Shown here in pieces: positions 8,756 to 17,750 of a DNA stretch of 64,000 nt. Source of the DNA: JANNVK01 sp031414415 (GTDB lineage Bacteria; Acidobacteriota; Blastocatellia; Pyrinomonadales; Pyrinomonadaceae); contig JANNVK010000225.1 of NCBI GenBank assembly GCA_031414415.1, forward strand, positions 10,358 to 74,357. The letters are read 5' to 3'. Each line of letters begins with the position of its first letter. Within the stretch, counting starts at the first letter, position 1. A program made the translations under genes and the position numbers. A model generated the notes under the pieces. It searched no databases, had not been told where the DNA came from, and was given only the letters and a program-made list of their open reading frames with translations.

Positions 8756-10438
8756 CTAACTAATTGCAGCCATTTCTGAAAAATCCTGAACATTGCCGGA
8801 AATAATTCGAAACTTGTTGCACGCTTCGGTCAGCTTAAGAAATAACGGCTTTAATGTTTCTGATTTGGTAGCAACAATTTTGACGCTTTCCATTTGTTTG
8901 TCAAGGAAAATTGAACGTTCTAAGGCTTCAAGCGAAATTTCATCGCATAAATCACTTTTATTTAAGACGATTAAACTTGGAATATCGTTAAATTCTAAAT
9001 CTTGTAAAATTTTCTCGACCGATTCAATTTGTTGCCAAACACGTGGATTTGATGCGTCAACAACGTGAACCAACAAGTCGGAATCAGCAATTTCTTCAAG
9101 CGTTGCACGAAATGCGGCAACCAACGCTTCGGGCAAATCGCGGATAAACCCGACGGTGTCATTGACGATAACTTCTTGCTCATAAGGAAGACGAAGTCGT
9201 CGCGAAGTTGGGTCTAAAGTCGCAAACATTTTCTTTTCCGCAAAAACGTTACTTTGCGTTAAAGTATTGAGAAGAGTAGATTTACCAGCATTCGTATAAC
9301 CAACTAATGAAATAATTGGTAAATCGCGACGCAATCTTTCTTTTCGGCGTTCTTGTCTTCGCCTTCGCAAATCTTCTATTTGACGTTCAAGAATCGAGAT
9401 TTTGTCTCGCACTCGTCGGCGATCAGTTTCGAGTTTCGTTTCTCCCGGACCGCGACCGCCAATTCCGCCAGCGAGCCTTGAAAATGCTGAATCTTGCCCG
9501 ATAACAAGTCGCGGCAACATATATTTGAGCTGAGCGAGTTCGACCTGAACTTTTCCTTCTCGCGAAGTTGCACGCTGTGCAAAAATATCGAGAATCAACT
9601 GCGGACGATCAATAACTTTCAAGTCCGTTGCGTCAGAAATTGAACGAACTTGAGCCGGCGAAAGTTCGCGGTCAAAAACAATTAAATCAACGCCAAGTCT
9701 CATTGCTCGAATCAATAATTCTTCAAGTTTTCCTTTTCCGAGAACAGTTTTTGCATCAACGTTAGAACGTTTTTGGATAATTTTATCGAGGACAATAACG
9801 TCAGCAGAAAGTGCGAGTTCCTCTAGTTCAGCCATCGATTCTTCAGCTTCTTCAAAGATGGAAGTTGTTACGTTAACAAGGATTACGCGGTCGCGATTGG
9901 TTTGTCTGTTTCTCGCCGTGTTGCGATTTCTCGCCATTTCATTTTCAAGCGAATTTATTAATTCGAGAAAATCTGTGTCGAGTTGAGATGGATGCTTTGG
10001 TGGTAAAAATTCGTAAATATCAGATTCAATATTTTCAGATGTAGTCGGTAAAAGATGAGCCGCGTGAACAATATTTGGCAAACCTGTGCCTTTATCAACT
10101 TCAATTGCTGCAACTAAATCTAGCCGCAATAATGCCAAGTCGGTCAAATCGTCTTGGGTTAATTTTTCGCCAAGAATGTGTGTGTGAACAAACCGAAGTC
10201 CGCGAAAACGGTCTTCCGCAACGCGAACACGTTTAAAATCAGGAAGTTCGATGCGTTTTGCGTCGCCAACCATCACATATTCGATTTTTCCTTTACGGTT
10301 AATCAAAACGCCAACTTGTCTGCGAGTTTCGTGCGAAATTTCCGCCATTTGACGAGCAAGTTCGGGCGAAACAATTTCGTTTGTAGAAACCTTGCGAGTG
10401 CTAAGTTTCTCTATTTGCTTGATTTGGCTGTGTTTCAA
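8756..10438 (-). CDS. hflX: Ribosome-associated GTPase HflX
   Basis: A 560-residue HflX GTPase, which splits stalled or heat-damaged ribosomes. The usual HflX domain begins near residue 190 (ADVIVLDKIIQKR, GKGKLEELL). The linker GGIGGRGPGETKLETDRR is intact. The G domain carries the P-loop GYTNAGKSTLLN, DTVGFIRDLP and NKSD. The first 180 residues are an extra N-terminal domain found in a longer HflX subgroup. It is probably the first gene of the minus-strand block with the 7TM-HD gene. Confidence 0.94.
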   Translation of the reverse strand: MKHSQIKQIEKLSTRKVSTNEIVSPELARQMAEISHETRRQVGVLINRKGKIEYVMVGDAKRIELPDFKRVRVAEDRFRGLRFVHTHILGEKLTQDDLTDLALLRLDLVAAIEVDKGTGLPNIVHAAHLLPTTSENIESDIYEFLPPKHPSQLDTDFLELINSLENEMARNRNTARNRQTNRDRVILVNVTTSIFEEAEESMAELEELALSADVIVLDKIIQKRSNVDAKTVLGKGKLEELLIRAMRLGVDLIVFDRELSPAQVRSISDATDLKVIDRPQLILDIFAQRATSREGKVQVELAQLKYMLPRLVIGQDSAFSRLAGGIGGRGPGETKLETDRRRVRDKISILERQIEDLRRRRQERRKERLRRDLPIISLVGYTNAGKSTLLNTLTQSNVFAEKKMFATLDPTSRRLRLPYEQEVIVNDTVGFIRDLPEALVAAFRATLEEIADSDLLVHVVDASNPRVWQQIESVEKILQDLEFNDIPSLIVLNKSDLCDEISLEALERSIFLDKQMESVKIVATKSETLKPLFLKLTEACNKFRIISGNVQDFSEMAAIS

Positions 10439-10584
10439 GCCTTTTGTAAATCCTGTAACGTCGCTGATATTTCATTCCTCCGCCATTCCGTCGCAATGTC
10501 AAATTATAACATTTTGCGGTTGAAAATAGTCGATTGAAAAGATGAGCTTTCGCAATTAAACTTCGCATTTGCTACATTGTTGAA

Positions 10585-12276
10585 ATGAATTTTGAAACTA
10601 AACAATTAGTCGATTTACAAGTTTCGGCTGAAAATCGATCAAAAATGTTTGCTGAAGCAAATAGTTTTCCATCAATCCAACTCACTTTACGTCAGATTTG
10701 TGACCTCGAAATGCTCGCGATTGGAGCATTTTCTCCGCTTGACAAATTTATGTCTGAGGCAGATTACAAAAGAGTTTTAGATGAAATGAGGCTTGTCGAT
10801 GGAACAGTTTTTCCGATTCCCGTCTGCCTTTCCGTTCCGGATATTTCCAATATTAAAATCGGAACATCGATTGCACTTCGCGATACTAAAAACGACTTGC
10901 TGGCATTTATGAAAGTTGAGGAAATTTATGAATGGAACGCGACTGAACTTGCGGAAAAAGTTTTTGGCACAACTGATTCGCGTCATCCATTAGTTTCAGA
11001 AATAAATCGTTGGGGAAAGTATAATTTATCGGGCGAATTGCAAGTTTTGCAGCTTCCTAAATACTACGATTTTCAAGATTTAAGGCTTACTCCAAAACAA
11101 ACACGCGAGCAATTAAGTGCGATTGGAAATAAAAATGTTGTCGCTTTTCAGACTCGAAATCCGCTTCATTTGGCACACGAAACAATGACTAAACGTGCTT
11201 TGGAAACTGTCGATGGCACGCTTTTGCTCCATCCAGTTGTCGGAATGACAAAACCAGGCGATGTTGACCATTTTACGCGAGTTAGAACTTATAAATCACT
11301 TGCAGAAAATTATTATCAAAAAGACAAAATTTTGTTATCGCTTTTGCCGCTGGCGATGAGAATGGCTGGACCACGAGAAGCATTATGGCATGCAATTATC
11401 AGGAAAAATTATGGTGCGAGCCATTTTATTGTCGGACGCGATCACGCAAGTCCGGGAGTTGATTCAAAAGGAAAGCCATTTTACGAACCGCTTGATGCCC
11501 AAATTCTTACGAAGAAATTTAGTAAAGAAATTGGCGTTGAAATTCTAGCATTTGCAGAGTTTGTCTATCTTTCTGAGGAAAATAGATATGAAGAAATCAG
11601 CAAAATATCGCCTAACTCAAAAATTTTCTCACTCTCAGGCACACAAGTTCGTGAAGATTATTTGAATCAAGGAAAACTTTTGCCCGAATGGTTTACGAGA
11701 AAAGAAGTTGCGGAAATTCTTTCGGAAAGTTATCCACCGAGAAAAAAACAAGGTGTTTGCTTGTGGTTTACAGGTTTGAGTGGTTCAGGAAAGTCAACAA
11801 CCGCGGAGATTTTGGCAACGCTTTTACTCGAGAAAGGTCGTCAAACAACCATGCTTGATGGCGATGTTGTCCGCACAAATCTTTCAAAAGGATTAGGTTT
11901 TAGCAAAGAAGATCGTGATATTAATATTTTACGAATTGGATTTGTCGCCGCTGAAATCGTCCGGCACGGCGGAATTGCGATTTGTGCGGCTGTAAGTCCA
12001 TATTTATCAACCCGAAACGAAGTCAGAAATATGGTCGGCGATGAAAAATTTATCGAAGTTTTTGTTGATACGCCGTTAGAAGTTTGTGAAAAACGTGATG
12101 TTAAAGGGATGTATGCAAAAGCGAGACGCGGCGAAATTAAAGGTTTTACCGGAATTGATGATGTTTACGAAAACCCGCAAGATGTTGAAATTAAACTAGA
12201 TACGGTGTCGAACACAGCCGAACAAAATGCACGAATTATTTTGCAATATCTTTCAAATGAAGGTTTTGTGAGCTAA
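10585..12276 (+). CDS. Sulfate adenylyltransferase / APS kinase fusion
   Basis: Bifunctional 563-residue enzyme that activates sulfate to APS and then PAPS. The N-terminal ATP sulfurylase (to about 385) carries QTRNPLHLAHE and GRDHASPG. The C-terminal APS kinase (from about 390) carries the P-loop GLSGSGKSTTA and DGDVVRTNLSKGLGFSKEDR. Both domains look complete. The gene starts its own plus-strand unit. A weak promoter-like TTGAAA, 17 bases, TAAACT lies at 10534-10562. It converges with the CysQ-like gene, which would remove the PAP produced when PAPS is used. Confidence 0.95.
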   Translation: MNFETKQLVDLQVSAENRSKMFAEANSFPSIQLTLRQICDLEMLAIGAFSPLDKFMSEADYKRVLDEMRLVDGTVFPIPVCLSVPDISNIKIGTSIALRDTKNDLLAFMKVEEIYEWNATELAEKVFGTTDSRHPLVSEINRWGKYNLSGELQVLQLPKYYDFQDLRLTPKQTREQLSAIGNKNVVAFQTRNPLHLAHETMTKRALETVDGTLLLHPVVGMTKPGDVDHFTRVRTYKSLAENYYQKDKILLSLLPLAMRMAGPREALWHAIIRKNYGASHFIVGRDHASPGVDSKGKPFYEPLDAQILTKKFSKEIGVEILAFAEFVYLSEENRYEEISKISPNSKIFSLSGTQVREDYLNQGKLLPEWFTRKEVAEILSESYPPRKKQGVCLWFTGLSGSGKSTTAEILATLLLEKGRQTTMLDGDVVRTNLSKGLGFSKEDRDINILRIGFVAAEIVRHGGIAICAAVSPYLSTRNEVRNMVGDEKFIEVFVDTPLEVCEKRDVKGMYAKARRGEIKGFTGIDDVYENPQDVEIKLDTVSNTAEQNARIILQYLSNEGFVS

Positions 12277-12286
12277 TTTTTAAAAT

Positions 12287-13147
12287 TTAAGAAATTACCT
12301 TAACCCGTCCAAACTTAGTTAATAACGGACGAATTTTTTCTATCGCCGATTGATGACAAAATCTGTTTGAAGCCAAAACGCCATTATAATTTTGCACATC
12401 AGAAATATCGTAACGAATTTCGTCGCCGAATAAATCTGTCATTTTTCCGCCCGCTTCTTCAAGGATAATTTGTGGTGCGGCTGTGTCCCAGAGTTTTGTT
12501 CGCGGCGAAAGATGTATGTAAATATCAGCTTGTTGCTGTGCCAAAATTCCAACTTTTAGCCCAACTGAACCATGTGGAAATTCGCCTTTAAATCCAAAAA
12601 CTTCATTCAATTTTTCCATCCGAGAACTTCGATGTGAACGACTAACAGCCAAAACTATTTCGTTAAAGTTCGTTTTCTCTGAGACTTGCAGTTTTTTTGG
12701 CGGTGAATTATTATCTATCAAAAAGCAACCTTCATTTTTAACCGCGTAATAAAGTCGATTAATTGTCGGCTGAAAAACAACGCCCAAAACCGCAACACCT
12801 TTTGTCGTCAAACCAATTTGGACGGCAAAATCACCGGCTTTTTCGACAAATCCTTGAGTTCCATCAATCGGATCAATTATCCAAACTCTTTCTCGCGATA
12901 ATCGTTGCTGTTGGTTATCCTTTTCTTCTTCAGAAAGTATTCCGTCAAACGGAAATGTTTCGCGAAGTCCGTTGACAATAAGTTCGCTAGATTGTTTATC
13001 TGCAATAGTTACAGGTTCGCTAAAATTATCTTTCGAAAATTTTTGCTCAACATCAAAGTCAGTTTTGTAGATTTCTAAAATTACTTCGCCAGCTTTTCGT
13101 GCGAGATTTATTGCAGTTTCGAGTTCGTTTTTTAAATTGTTTTCCAT
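12287..13147 (-). CDS. 3'(2'),5'-bisphosphate nucleotidase (CysQ-like)
   Basis: A 286-residue inositol-monophosphatase-superfamily enzyme. The metal-binding signature is present as ILSEEEKDN, then WIIDPIDGTQGFV, then WDTAAPQIILEEAGG. CysQ proteins hydrolyse PAP to AMP, and adjacency to the convergent Sat-CysC gene favours this over inositol monophosphatase. Its first 16 bases overlap the end of the PIN-toxin gene, so it is probably translated from the toxin/antitoxin mRNA. Confidence 0.85.
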   Translation of the reverse strand: MENNLKNELETAINLARKAGEVILEIYKTDFDVEQKFSKDNFSEPVTIADKQSSELIVNGLRETFPFDGILSEEEKDNQQQRLSRERVWIIDPIDGTQGFVEKAGDFAVQIGLTTKGVAVLGVVFQPTINRLYYAVKNEGCFLIDNNSPPKKLQVSEKTNFNEIVLAVSRSHRSSRMEKLNEVFGFKGEFPHGSVGLKVGILAQQQADIYIHLSPRTKLWDTAAPQIILEEAGGKMTDLFGDEIRYDISDVQNYNGVLASNRFCHQSAIEKIRPLLTKFGRVKVIS

Positions 13148-13578
13148 TCTTTTGCATTCACAAAAAGACTCAAATGTTTGACATTTGTAGTAGCAATAAC
13201 AGTTGGTTCATTGAGTTTTTGCTCTAAAATAAATGTTTGTGCGGCTAATATCACGTCGGCATCTAATGACAAATCTGAAGCTGTTTGTTTGCCTTGTTTT
13301 CTACTTGAAGCCCAAAATTCAGCTGCTTTTAGCATTTCATTCGTTGATATTGGAAGGTAATTTAGCGATGCTTTGAGTGCATTAAGCCGTTCTAAACCGG
13401 ATGTTTTGTTTGCTCTTAATAATTCTCTCCGAATTTCATAATCACAAATTTCGGGAATAAAAATAACGTCATTATTTGCTAGTTTAGTTTTAAGCCAGTT
13501 TGTGCATTTCAGATTTTCAGGTGTGGAATTTGGATTTGTTACAATCCCGATTATTCCTGTGTCGAGAACTATAATCAT
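13132..13578 (-). CDS. PIN-domain RNase toxin (VapC-like)
   Basis: A 148-residue PIN-domain protein, predicted to be a metal-dependent RNase. The acidic residues fit the fold: Asp6 in MIIVLDTGIIG, Glu in FIPEICDYEIRREL, and Asp in LSLDADVILAAQ. It overlaps the upstream 63-residue gene by ATGA (13575-13578) and the downstream CysQ-like gene by 16 bases. This is a typical type II toxin-antitoxin layout with the phosphatase appended. Activity is inferred from the family. Confidence 0.8.
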   Translation of the reverse strand: MIIVLDTGIIGIVTNPNSTPENLKCTNWLKTKLANNDVIFIPEICDYEIRRELLRANKTSGLERLNALKASLNYLPISTNEMLKAAEFWASSRKQGKQTASDLSLDADVILAAQTFILEQKLNEPTVIATTNVKHLSLFVNAKEWKTI

Positions 13579-13766
13579 GTAAATAAGTTACGGTTTGAAG
13601 GTCGATCTTCATCTAAAACTTTTTTCAAATAATCAAATGTTTCTTTTTGATTTTTTTCATCGCCGCTGATTAAAGAATCAAGTAAATTAATCGCACTTTG
13701 ATTTTTTTTAACCAGATTTAAGCGTGTCTCTTTTACAACTTTTTTTGATGTATTTTCCACAACCAT
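13575..13766 (-). CDS. Putative antitoxin (63 aa)
   Basis: Short, charged 63-residue protein with a helical heptad look (NQSAINLLDSLISGDEKNQKET) and no recognised DNA-binding motif. It lies immediately upstream of the PIN gene with a 4-base overlap, where the cognate antitoxin normally is. Its identity therefore rests on position and size. The start at ATG 13766 faces a short AT-rich intergenic region shared with the divergent GAF gene. Confidence 0.6.
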   Translation of the reverse strand: MVVENTSKKVVKETRLNLVKKNQSAINLLDSLISGDEKNQKETFDYLKKVLDEDRPSNRNLFT

Positions 13767-13818
13767 ATTAATATTTTATATCTGTTTTCTTATTCTGCCA
13801 AGTAATTTCTGATAAGCT

Positions 13819-14316
13819 ATGCCGATGTCTGAAAATCTAACATTTTCAAAAACCGAAAATCGTGATGTAATTTATGGTGAAATCCTACCGCAAATCGAAG
13901 CGTTAGTTTCTGTTGAAACCGATTTAGTTGCAAATCTCGCAAATATTTGTGCGGTTTTGAAGCAAGCGTTTGGATTCTTTTGGGTTGGGTTTTACTTGCG
14001 AAAAGATAATCAGCTTGTTTTAAATGCTTTTCAAGGTCCAGTTGCTTGCACCAGAATTGATTTTGATAAAGGTGTTTGCGGACACGCTTTTACGACTAAA
14101 GAAATTGTGATTGTCCCAAATGTTGACGAATTTCCGGGACATATTGCTTGTGCGACTGCCTCGAAATCTGAGATTGTTTTACCGATATTTTTGAAAAATG
14201 GTGATGTTTTTGGTGTTTTAGATGTTGATAGCGATGTTTTGGATAATTTTTCTGAGATTGATGCAGTTAGACTTGGAAATGTAGTGAAAATTATCGAGAA
14301 TTTATTAGTTGGTTGA
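13819..14316 (+). CDS. Free methionine-(R)-sulfoxide reductase (GAF domain)
   Basis: A 165-residue single GAF-domain protein of the fRMsr family, which reduces free methionine-R-sulfoxide using thioredoxin. The three cysteines are at 77, 87 and 111. Their spacing of 10 and 24 equals that of E. coli fRMsr (84, 94, 118), within ACTRIDFDKGVCGHAF and FPGHIACATASKSEIVLP. An in-frame ATG at 13825 is an equally good start. It begins a plus-strand run with two small membrane-protein genes. Confidence 0.92.
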   Translation: MPMSENLTFSKTENRDVIYGEILPQIEALVSVETDLVANLANICAVLKQAFGFFWVGFYLRKDNQLVLNAFQGPVACTRIDFDKGVCGHAFTTKEIVIVPNVDEFPGHIACATASKSEIVLPIFLKNGDVFGVLDVDSDVLDNFSEIDAVRLGNVVKIIENLLVG

Positions 14317-14323
14317 GGAAAAT

Positions 14324-14665
14324 ATGGCAGCAAAAATTAGCACGTTTATACTTACTTTTATTATAAATCTTGTCGTTGGAATCATTCTGTTTTTTGCCTT
14401 GTTAATGGCAATGAATGGATTTAAAAGTAGCGATGCCGAACCTGGACTTTACGTTTTTATCGGAATTGCCGCAATTTCTTGTATTGTAACTGCTGTTTTG
14501 AGTTTATTTGCGTGTATTTTGATCCAGAAAAAATTCGAAAAAAGTGATTTTATATCTTCGTTTATCTCAATTTTAAGTTTTGTGACGATTAACGGATTCG
14601 TCAATATAATTGGCTTAATTATTGGGCTTTTTATCGCTGAAGCTAAGCGAAAAGGAGAATTATGA
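14324..14665 (+). CDS. Small membrane protein, unknown
   Basis: About 113 residues with three predicted membrane helices (roughly 8-30, 42-65 and 78-105) and a short Lys/Arg-rich C-terminus. I do not recognise the family. The frame opens upstream at a TTG (14309), but ATG 14324 is preceded by GAGGAA and gives a more natural start. The last codons overlap the next gene by ATGA. Confidence 0.6.
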   Translation: MAAKISTFILTFIINLVVGIILFFALLMAMNGFKSSDAEPGLYVFIGIAAISCIVTAVLSLFACILIQKKFEKSDFISSFISILSFVTINGFVNIIGLIIGLFIAEAKRKGEL

Positions 14666-15015
14666 GCAAAAAACAACAAATTGATAACTACACAGATTTT
14701 TGGGATTTTTACGTCAGCGAACACGCTAATCCGACTAATCGTTTGCTGCATTTTATCGGAACATCGTTCGCAATTATTTTGCTTATTTGGTTTTTAATAA
14801 ACGGTATGTGGCTATATCTTCCGCTTTGTTTGGTTTGCGGTTACGGATTTTCTTGGGTTGGACATTTTTTTGTCGAAAAAAATAAACCAGCGAGTTTTCA
14901 GTATCCATTTTGGTCATTTATCAGCGATTATGTGATGCTATTTTATATGATTAGCGGAAAAATGAACTCTGAAATTAAACGAGTTGCGAAAAATCAAACA
15001 CAGATTACGTTATAG
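14662..15015 (+). CDS. DUF962 / Mpo1-like membrane protein
   Basis: A 117-residue membrane protein matching the DUF962 (YGL010w/Mpo1-like) family by its N-terminal signature FWDFYVSEHANPTNRLLHFIG, followed by two hydrophobic stretches and GYGFSWVGHFFVEKNKPA. Yeast Mpo1 is an iron-dependent dioxygenase of 2-hydroxy fatty acids, and the conserved His residues here (in EHAN, LLHF, VGHF) fit metal binding. The bacterial role is not established. It overlaps the previous gene by four bases. Confidence 0.82.
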   Translation: MSKKQQIDNYTDFWDFYVSEHANPTNRLLHFIGTSFAIILLIWFLINGMWLYLPLCLVCGYGFSWVGHFFVEKNKPASFQYPFWSFISDYVMLFYMISGKMNSEIKRVAKNQTQITL

Positions 15016-15045
15016 ATATTCAGAATGAGTTTAGAAAGCAATTTT

Positions 15046-15126
15046 CACCGCCAAGTATCCAAGAAAGCCAAGAAGAAGTAAGAATTTAAGAATATATTCT
15101 TGGCGTTCTCTGTGTCTTGGCGGTTA
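15046..15126. repeat. Imperfect inverted repeat built of about 9-bp CCAAGAAAG-type units
   Basis: ACCGCCAAG (15047-15055) is the exact inverse of CTTGGCGGT (15116-15124). Inside it CCAAGAA copies (15059, 15068) face TTCTTGG (15097-15103). The element fills the gap between two convergent genes and could fold into a long hairpin, acting as a bidirectional terminator or mRNA end. It has the same paired, inverted design as other repeat loci in this window. Confidence 0.8.
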
Positions 15127-15156
15127 AATTTTCTTCTGCGTAATCTCAGTTAAATC

Positions 15157-17139
15157 TTAATTTGGCTTTTTAACAATCGGAATATCATTATCGTCAACAA
15201 TAATAATTCGCGGTTGTTTTATTTTGGGAAGTTTATTTTTGTCTTTCAAAGTTAATGTCGGTGGTATTTTTTTCAGATTCTTGAGCATTTTATTTGTTGA
15301 AAAATTTTGCGAACGACGAAGAATAGTTCCGCCTCTGCCGCCAATCCAGAGATTTGTTCCGCCGCGGTAAGCTACTGTCTGTAAAGTGTTTGTGGTCAAA
15401 TTAGGCTGGATTTCCCATTTTCTTCCGCCATCTAAACTTCTCAAAACAAAACCTTGTTCGCCGACAATTACAAGTTCATCGCGTTTGAAAATCGCAACCG
15501 CGTAAAAATTTGTTTTCAGATTAGATTCCAAATCCTGCCAAGTAACTCCGCCATTATTTGTGCTTAAAACCACTCCGTTTTCTCCAACAATATAACCGCG
15601 TGTTTGGTCAAAAAAATCAATTGCATAAAGGTTTTCTTTTAGACTGGTTTTGATGCTAATCCAAGTTTCGCCGCCATTCGTAGTTCGTAAAATTGTGCCT
15701 TTATCGCCAACAATTACTCCAATTTTTTCGTCAATAAAATCAACATCTTCGAGCCAGTTTTGAGTCTCACTAAATTGTCTGTCCCAAAAAGCACCGCCTG
15801 TGTCGCTACGAATAATAACGCCGCTTGAGCCGACCGCAAAACCGGTTTGTTCATTGACAAAATGAACGCCGAGCAAGTCTTCAGTAACGTTCGATTGTCC
15901 TTTTCCAAAACTTTCGCCACCGTTATTTGTCCGTAAAATTGTGCCTTTATCTCCGACAATATAGCCGCGATCATTATTTAAAAAACTCATCGCGTTGAGA
16001 TTAGTTTCAACATCAGAATAAACTGGAACCCATTGATTCCCGCCGTCATTTGTCAGCCAGATTTTCCCGCGAGAGCCAATCGCCCAGCCATAATTAACAT
16101 CAAAAAAAGCTAAATCGTTCACGTCTTCGCGTCCGCCTTCGCTCAGTCTTTGCCAACTGTAACCGCCGTCATCAGTACGAATTATAAGTCCGTTTTCGCC
16201 AGTTGCCCAACCTGTAAATTCATCGACAAAACACATTGAAACGAGTTTTGGGTTTGTCCTGATATTAAAAGGTAGCCAGGTTTTTCCGCCATCGCCAGTG
16301 AGCCAAACCATTCCGTTTGAATCACTTACGAAGCCGTTGTGTTTATCGGCAAAACACATCGAGAGAAAATCTGCCTGCGTAAAAACTTCAATTTTTCGCC
16401 ACGTTACACCAGAATCTTCGCTGAGTAAAATGCTGCCATTAAACCCAGAAATAATAATTTCTGAAGCAGACAAAAATGTGACGCTTGTCAGAAGCAAATT
16501 TGGAAATTCAATGTTTTGAGACCACGTAATTCCGCCGTCTTTTGTCGCCAAAATCGTCCCATTTTGACCAATAATAATTCCATTTTGTGCATCAAAAAAC
16601 GAAACATTTTGGAGATGTTCAGTCGTAATTGGCGGAATAATCCGCCATGATGTTCCGCCGTTTTCGGTTTTGAGAATTGCACCATAAGTTCCAACCGCAA
16701 AACCTGTTTCACCTATAAAAACTACATTATATAAATGATCTTTCGAGTTTGTTATTTTCTGCGACCAAGTTTTTCCATTGTCGATTGTTGTCAAAATTGT
16801 TCCTTTTGCACCAACGACAACTGCTTGGGAATTATTTTTAATAAAAACACCGGAAAGCGTTGTGTTTGAAGGAGAAACCTGCGTAAGCCAATTAAATCCG
16901 CCATTCGTTGAATGCAGAATTGTGCCGTCAGAACCAACTGCGAAACCGTTTAATTTATCTTTCGAAAAACGGATAGAATAGAGCGGATTTCCCTGCGGAA
17001 GCGGATTTTGCCAAGTCCAACCAAGTGAGTTTTGCTTTTGTGAAAACGCAAAAAATGTGAAAAAAAGCAGACAAAATATCAGCATTATAAAATGCTGATA
17101 AAAATATCTTCTTAATTTTTCATTTTTAAACTTTTTCAC
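15157..17139 (-). CDS. Secreted Ycf48-like beta-propeller protein
   Basis: A 660-residue secreted protein. A hydrophobic signal peptide (about 14-32, ending near AFSQ) precedes more than a dozen repeats of about 42-45 residues with the pattern G..G.I..T.DGG..W, the Ycf48/BNR propeller type (for example GWAIGSRGKIWLTNDGGNQW). In phototrophs Ycf48 helps photosystem II assembly; in heterotrophs such proteins are secreted with unknown roles. A Lys/Pro-rich tail of about 45 residues follows. It starts one base downstream of the RNase H stop, so they may be co-transcribed. Confidence 0.85.
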   Translation of the reverse strand: MKKFKNEKLRRYFYQHFIMLIFCLLFFTFFAFSQKQNSLGWTWQNPLPQGNPLYSIRFSKDKLNGFAVGSDGTILHSTNGGFNWLTQVSPSNTTLSGVFIKNNSQAVVVGAKGTILTTIDNGKTWSQKITNSKDHLYNVVFIGETGFAVGTYGAILKTENGGTSWRIIPPITTEHLQNVSFFDAQNGIIIGQNGTILATKDGGITWSQNIEFPNLLLTSVTFLSASEIIISGFNGSILLSEDSGVTWRKIEVFTQADFLSMCFADKHNGFVSDSNGMVWLTGDGGKTWLPFNIRTNPKLVSMCFVDEFTGWATGENGLIIRTDDGGYSWQRLSEGGREDVNDLAFFDVNYGWAIGSRGKIWLTNDGGNQWVPVYSDVETNLNAMSFLNNDRGYIVGDKGTILRTNNGGESFGKGQSNVTEDLLGVHFVNEQTGFAVGSSGVIIRSDTGGAFWDRQFSETQNWLEDVDFIDEKIGVIVGDKGTILRTTNGGETWISIKTSLKENLYAIDFFDQTRGYIVGENGVVLSTNNGGVTWQDLESNLKTNFYAVAIFKRDELVIVGEQGFVLRSLDGGRKWEIQPNLTTNTLQTVAYRGGTNLWIGGRGGTILRRSQNFSTNKMLKNLKKIPPTLTLKDKNKLPKIKQPRIIIVDDNDIPIVKKPN

Positions 17140-17140
17140 T

Positions 17141-17599
17141 TTAAATTTCTAAAACACCAATATCTGCAACGGCTTCGTCGAACACAACTTGGTCGATTCT
17201 CCCAAGTTCAGCGGTTGAACGTGCTAAATCGTCCGCAACTTCTTGAACCGGATGACCGGAATGTCCTTTTATCCATTCCCACGTAACGTCGTGTTTTGCC
17301 GAAGCTGAATCAAGTTTTTCCCACCATTCGTGATTAGTTTTTTTTCGAAACCGCCCGCACATTGTTTCAACAACGTATTTTGAATCAGAAAATACACGGA
17401 CTTTGCAAGGTTCAGTTAAGTTTCTCAATCCAACATAAGCAGCGGCAATCTCAGCCTGTTGGTTGGTTGCACTTCCCAAATATTCACCAAAAGCACGCCA
17501 TAATCCACGAAAACCGAGAATTGCAACCGCCGCCGCACGCGGATTTCCTTTTCCATTTCCGAGACTCGAACCGTCGCAGACTATTGTTACTTCTTTCAT
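17141..17599 (-). CDS. rnhA: Ribonuclease HI
   Basis: A 152-residue RNase HI, which cuts RNA in RNA-DNA hybrids. The four acidic metal ligands are visible as Asp9 (VCDGSSLGNG), Glu50 (NQQAEIAAA), Asp72 (FSDSKYVVE) and an Asp at 123/124 (EVADDLA), with the flexible-loop His in KGHSGHP. Length is normal. The substitution DGSSLGN for the usual DGSCLGN is minor. Confidence 0.93.
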   Translation of the reverse strand: MKEVTIVCDGSSLGNGKGNPRAAAVAILGFRGLWRAFGEYLGSATNQQAEIAAAYVGLRNLTEPCKVRVFSDSKYVVETMCGRFRKKTNHEWWEKLDSASAKHDVTWEWIKGHSGHPVQEVADDLARSTAELGRIDQVVFDEAVADIGVLEI

Positions 17600-17616
17600 T
17601 TAAATTAGTAATTTAG

Positions 17617-17748
17617 TTTTGGAAGTTGCGAAAGTTTAGGAAGGAAAATATCTTCAAACTTCCCAAACTTCCCAAACTTCCCAAACTTCCCAAACTTCCC
17701 AAACTTCCCAAACTTCCCAAACTTCCCAAACTTCCCAAACTTCCCAAA
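17617..17748. repeat. Nonamer array CTTCCCAAA x10 with decayed inverted copies
   Basis: Ten perfect tandem copies of CTTCCCAAA occupy 17659-17748, ending two bases from the stop codon of the SbcC-like gene. The flank 17617-17644 holds degenerate copies of the complement (TTTGGGAAG-like: TTTGGAAGT, TTTAGGAAGG), so the locus is an inverted pair with one decayed arm. It fills the gap between rnhA and the ATPase gene. Confidence 0.9.
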
Positions 17749-17750
17749 CT

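Noticed and set aside
14309..14323. TTG start of the small membrane protein overlapping the fRMsr gene
   Set aside because: ATG 14324 has GAGGAA upstream and a better membrane-protein N-terminus.
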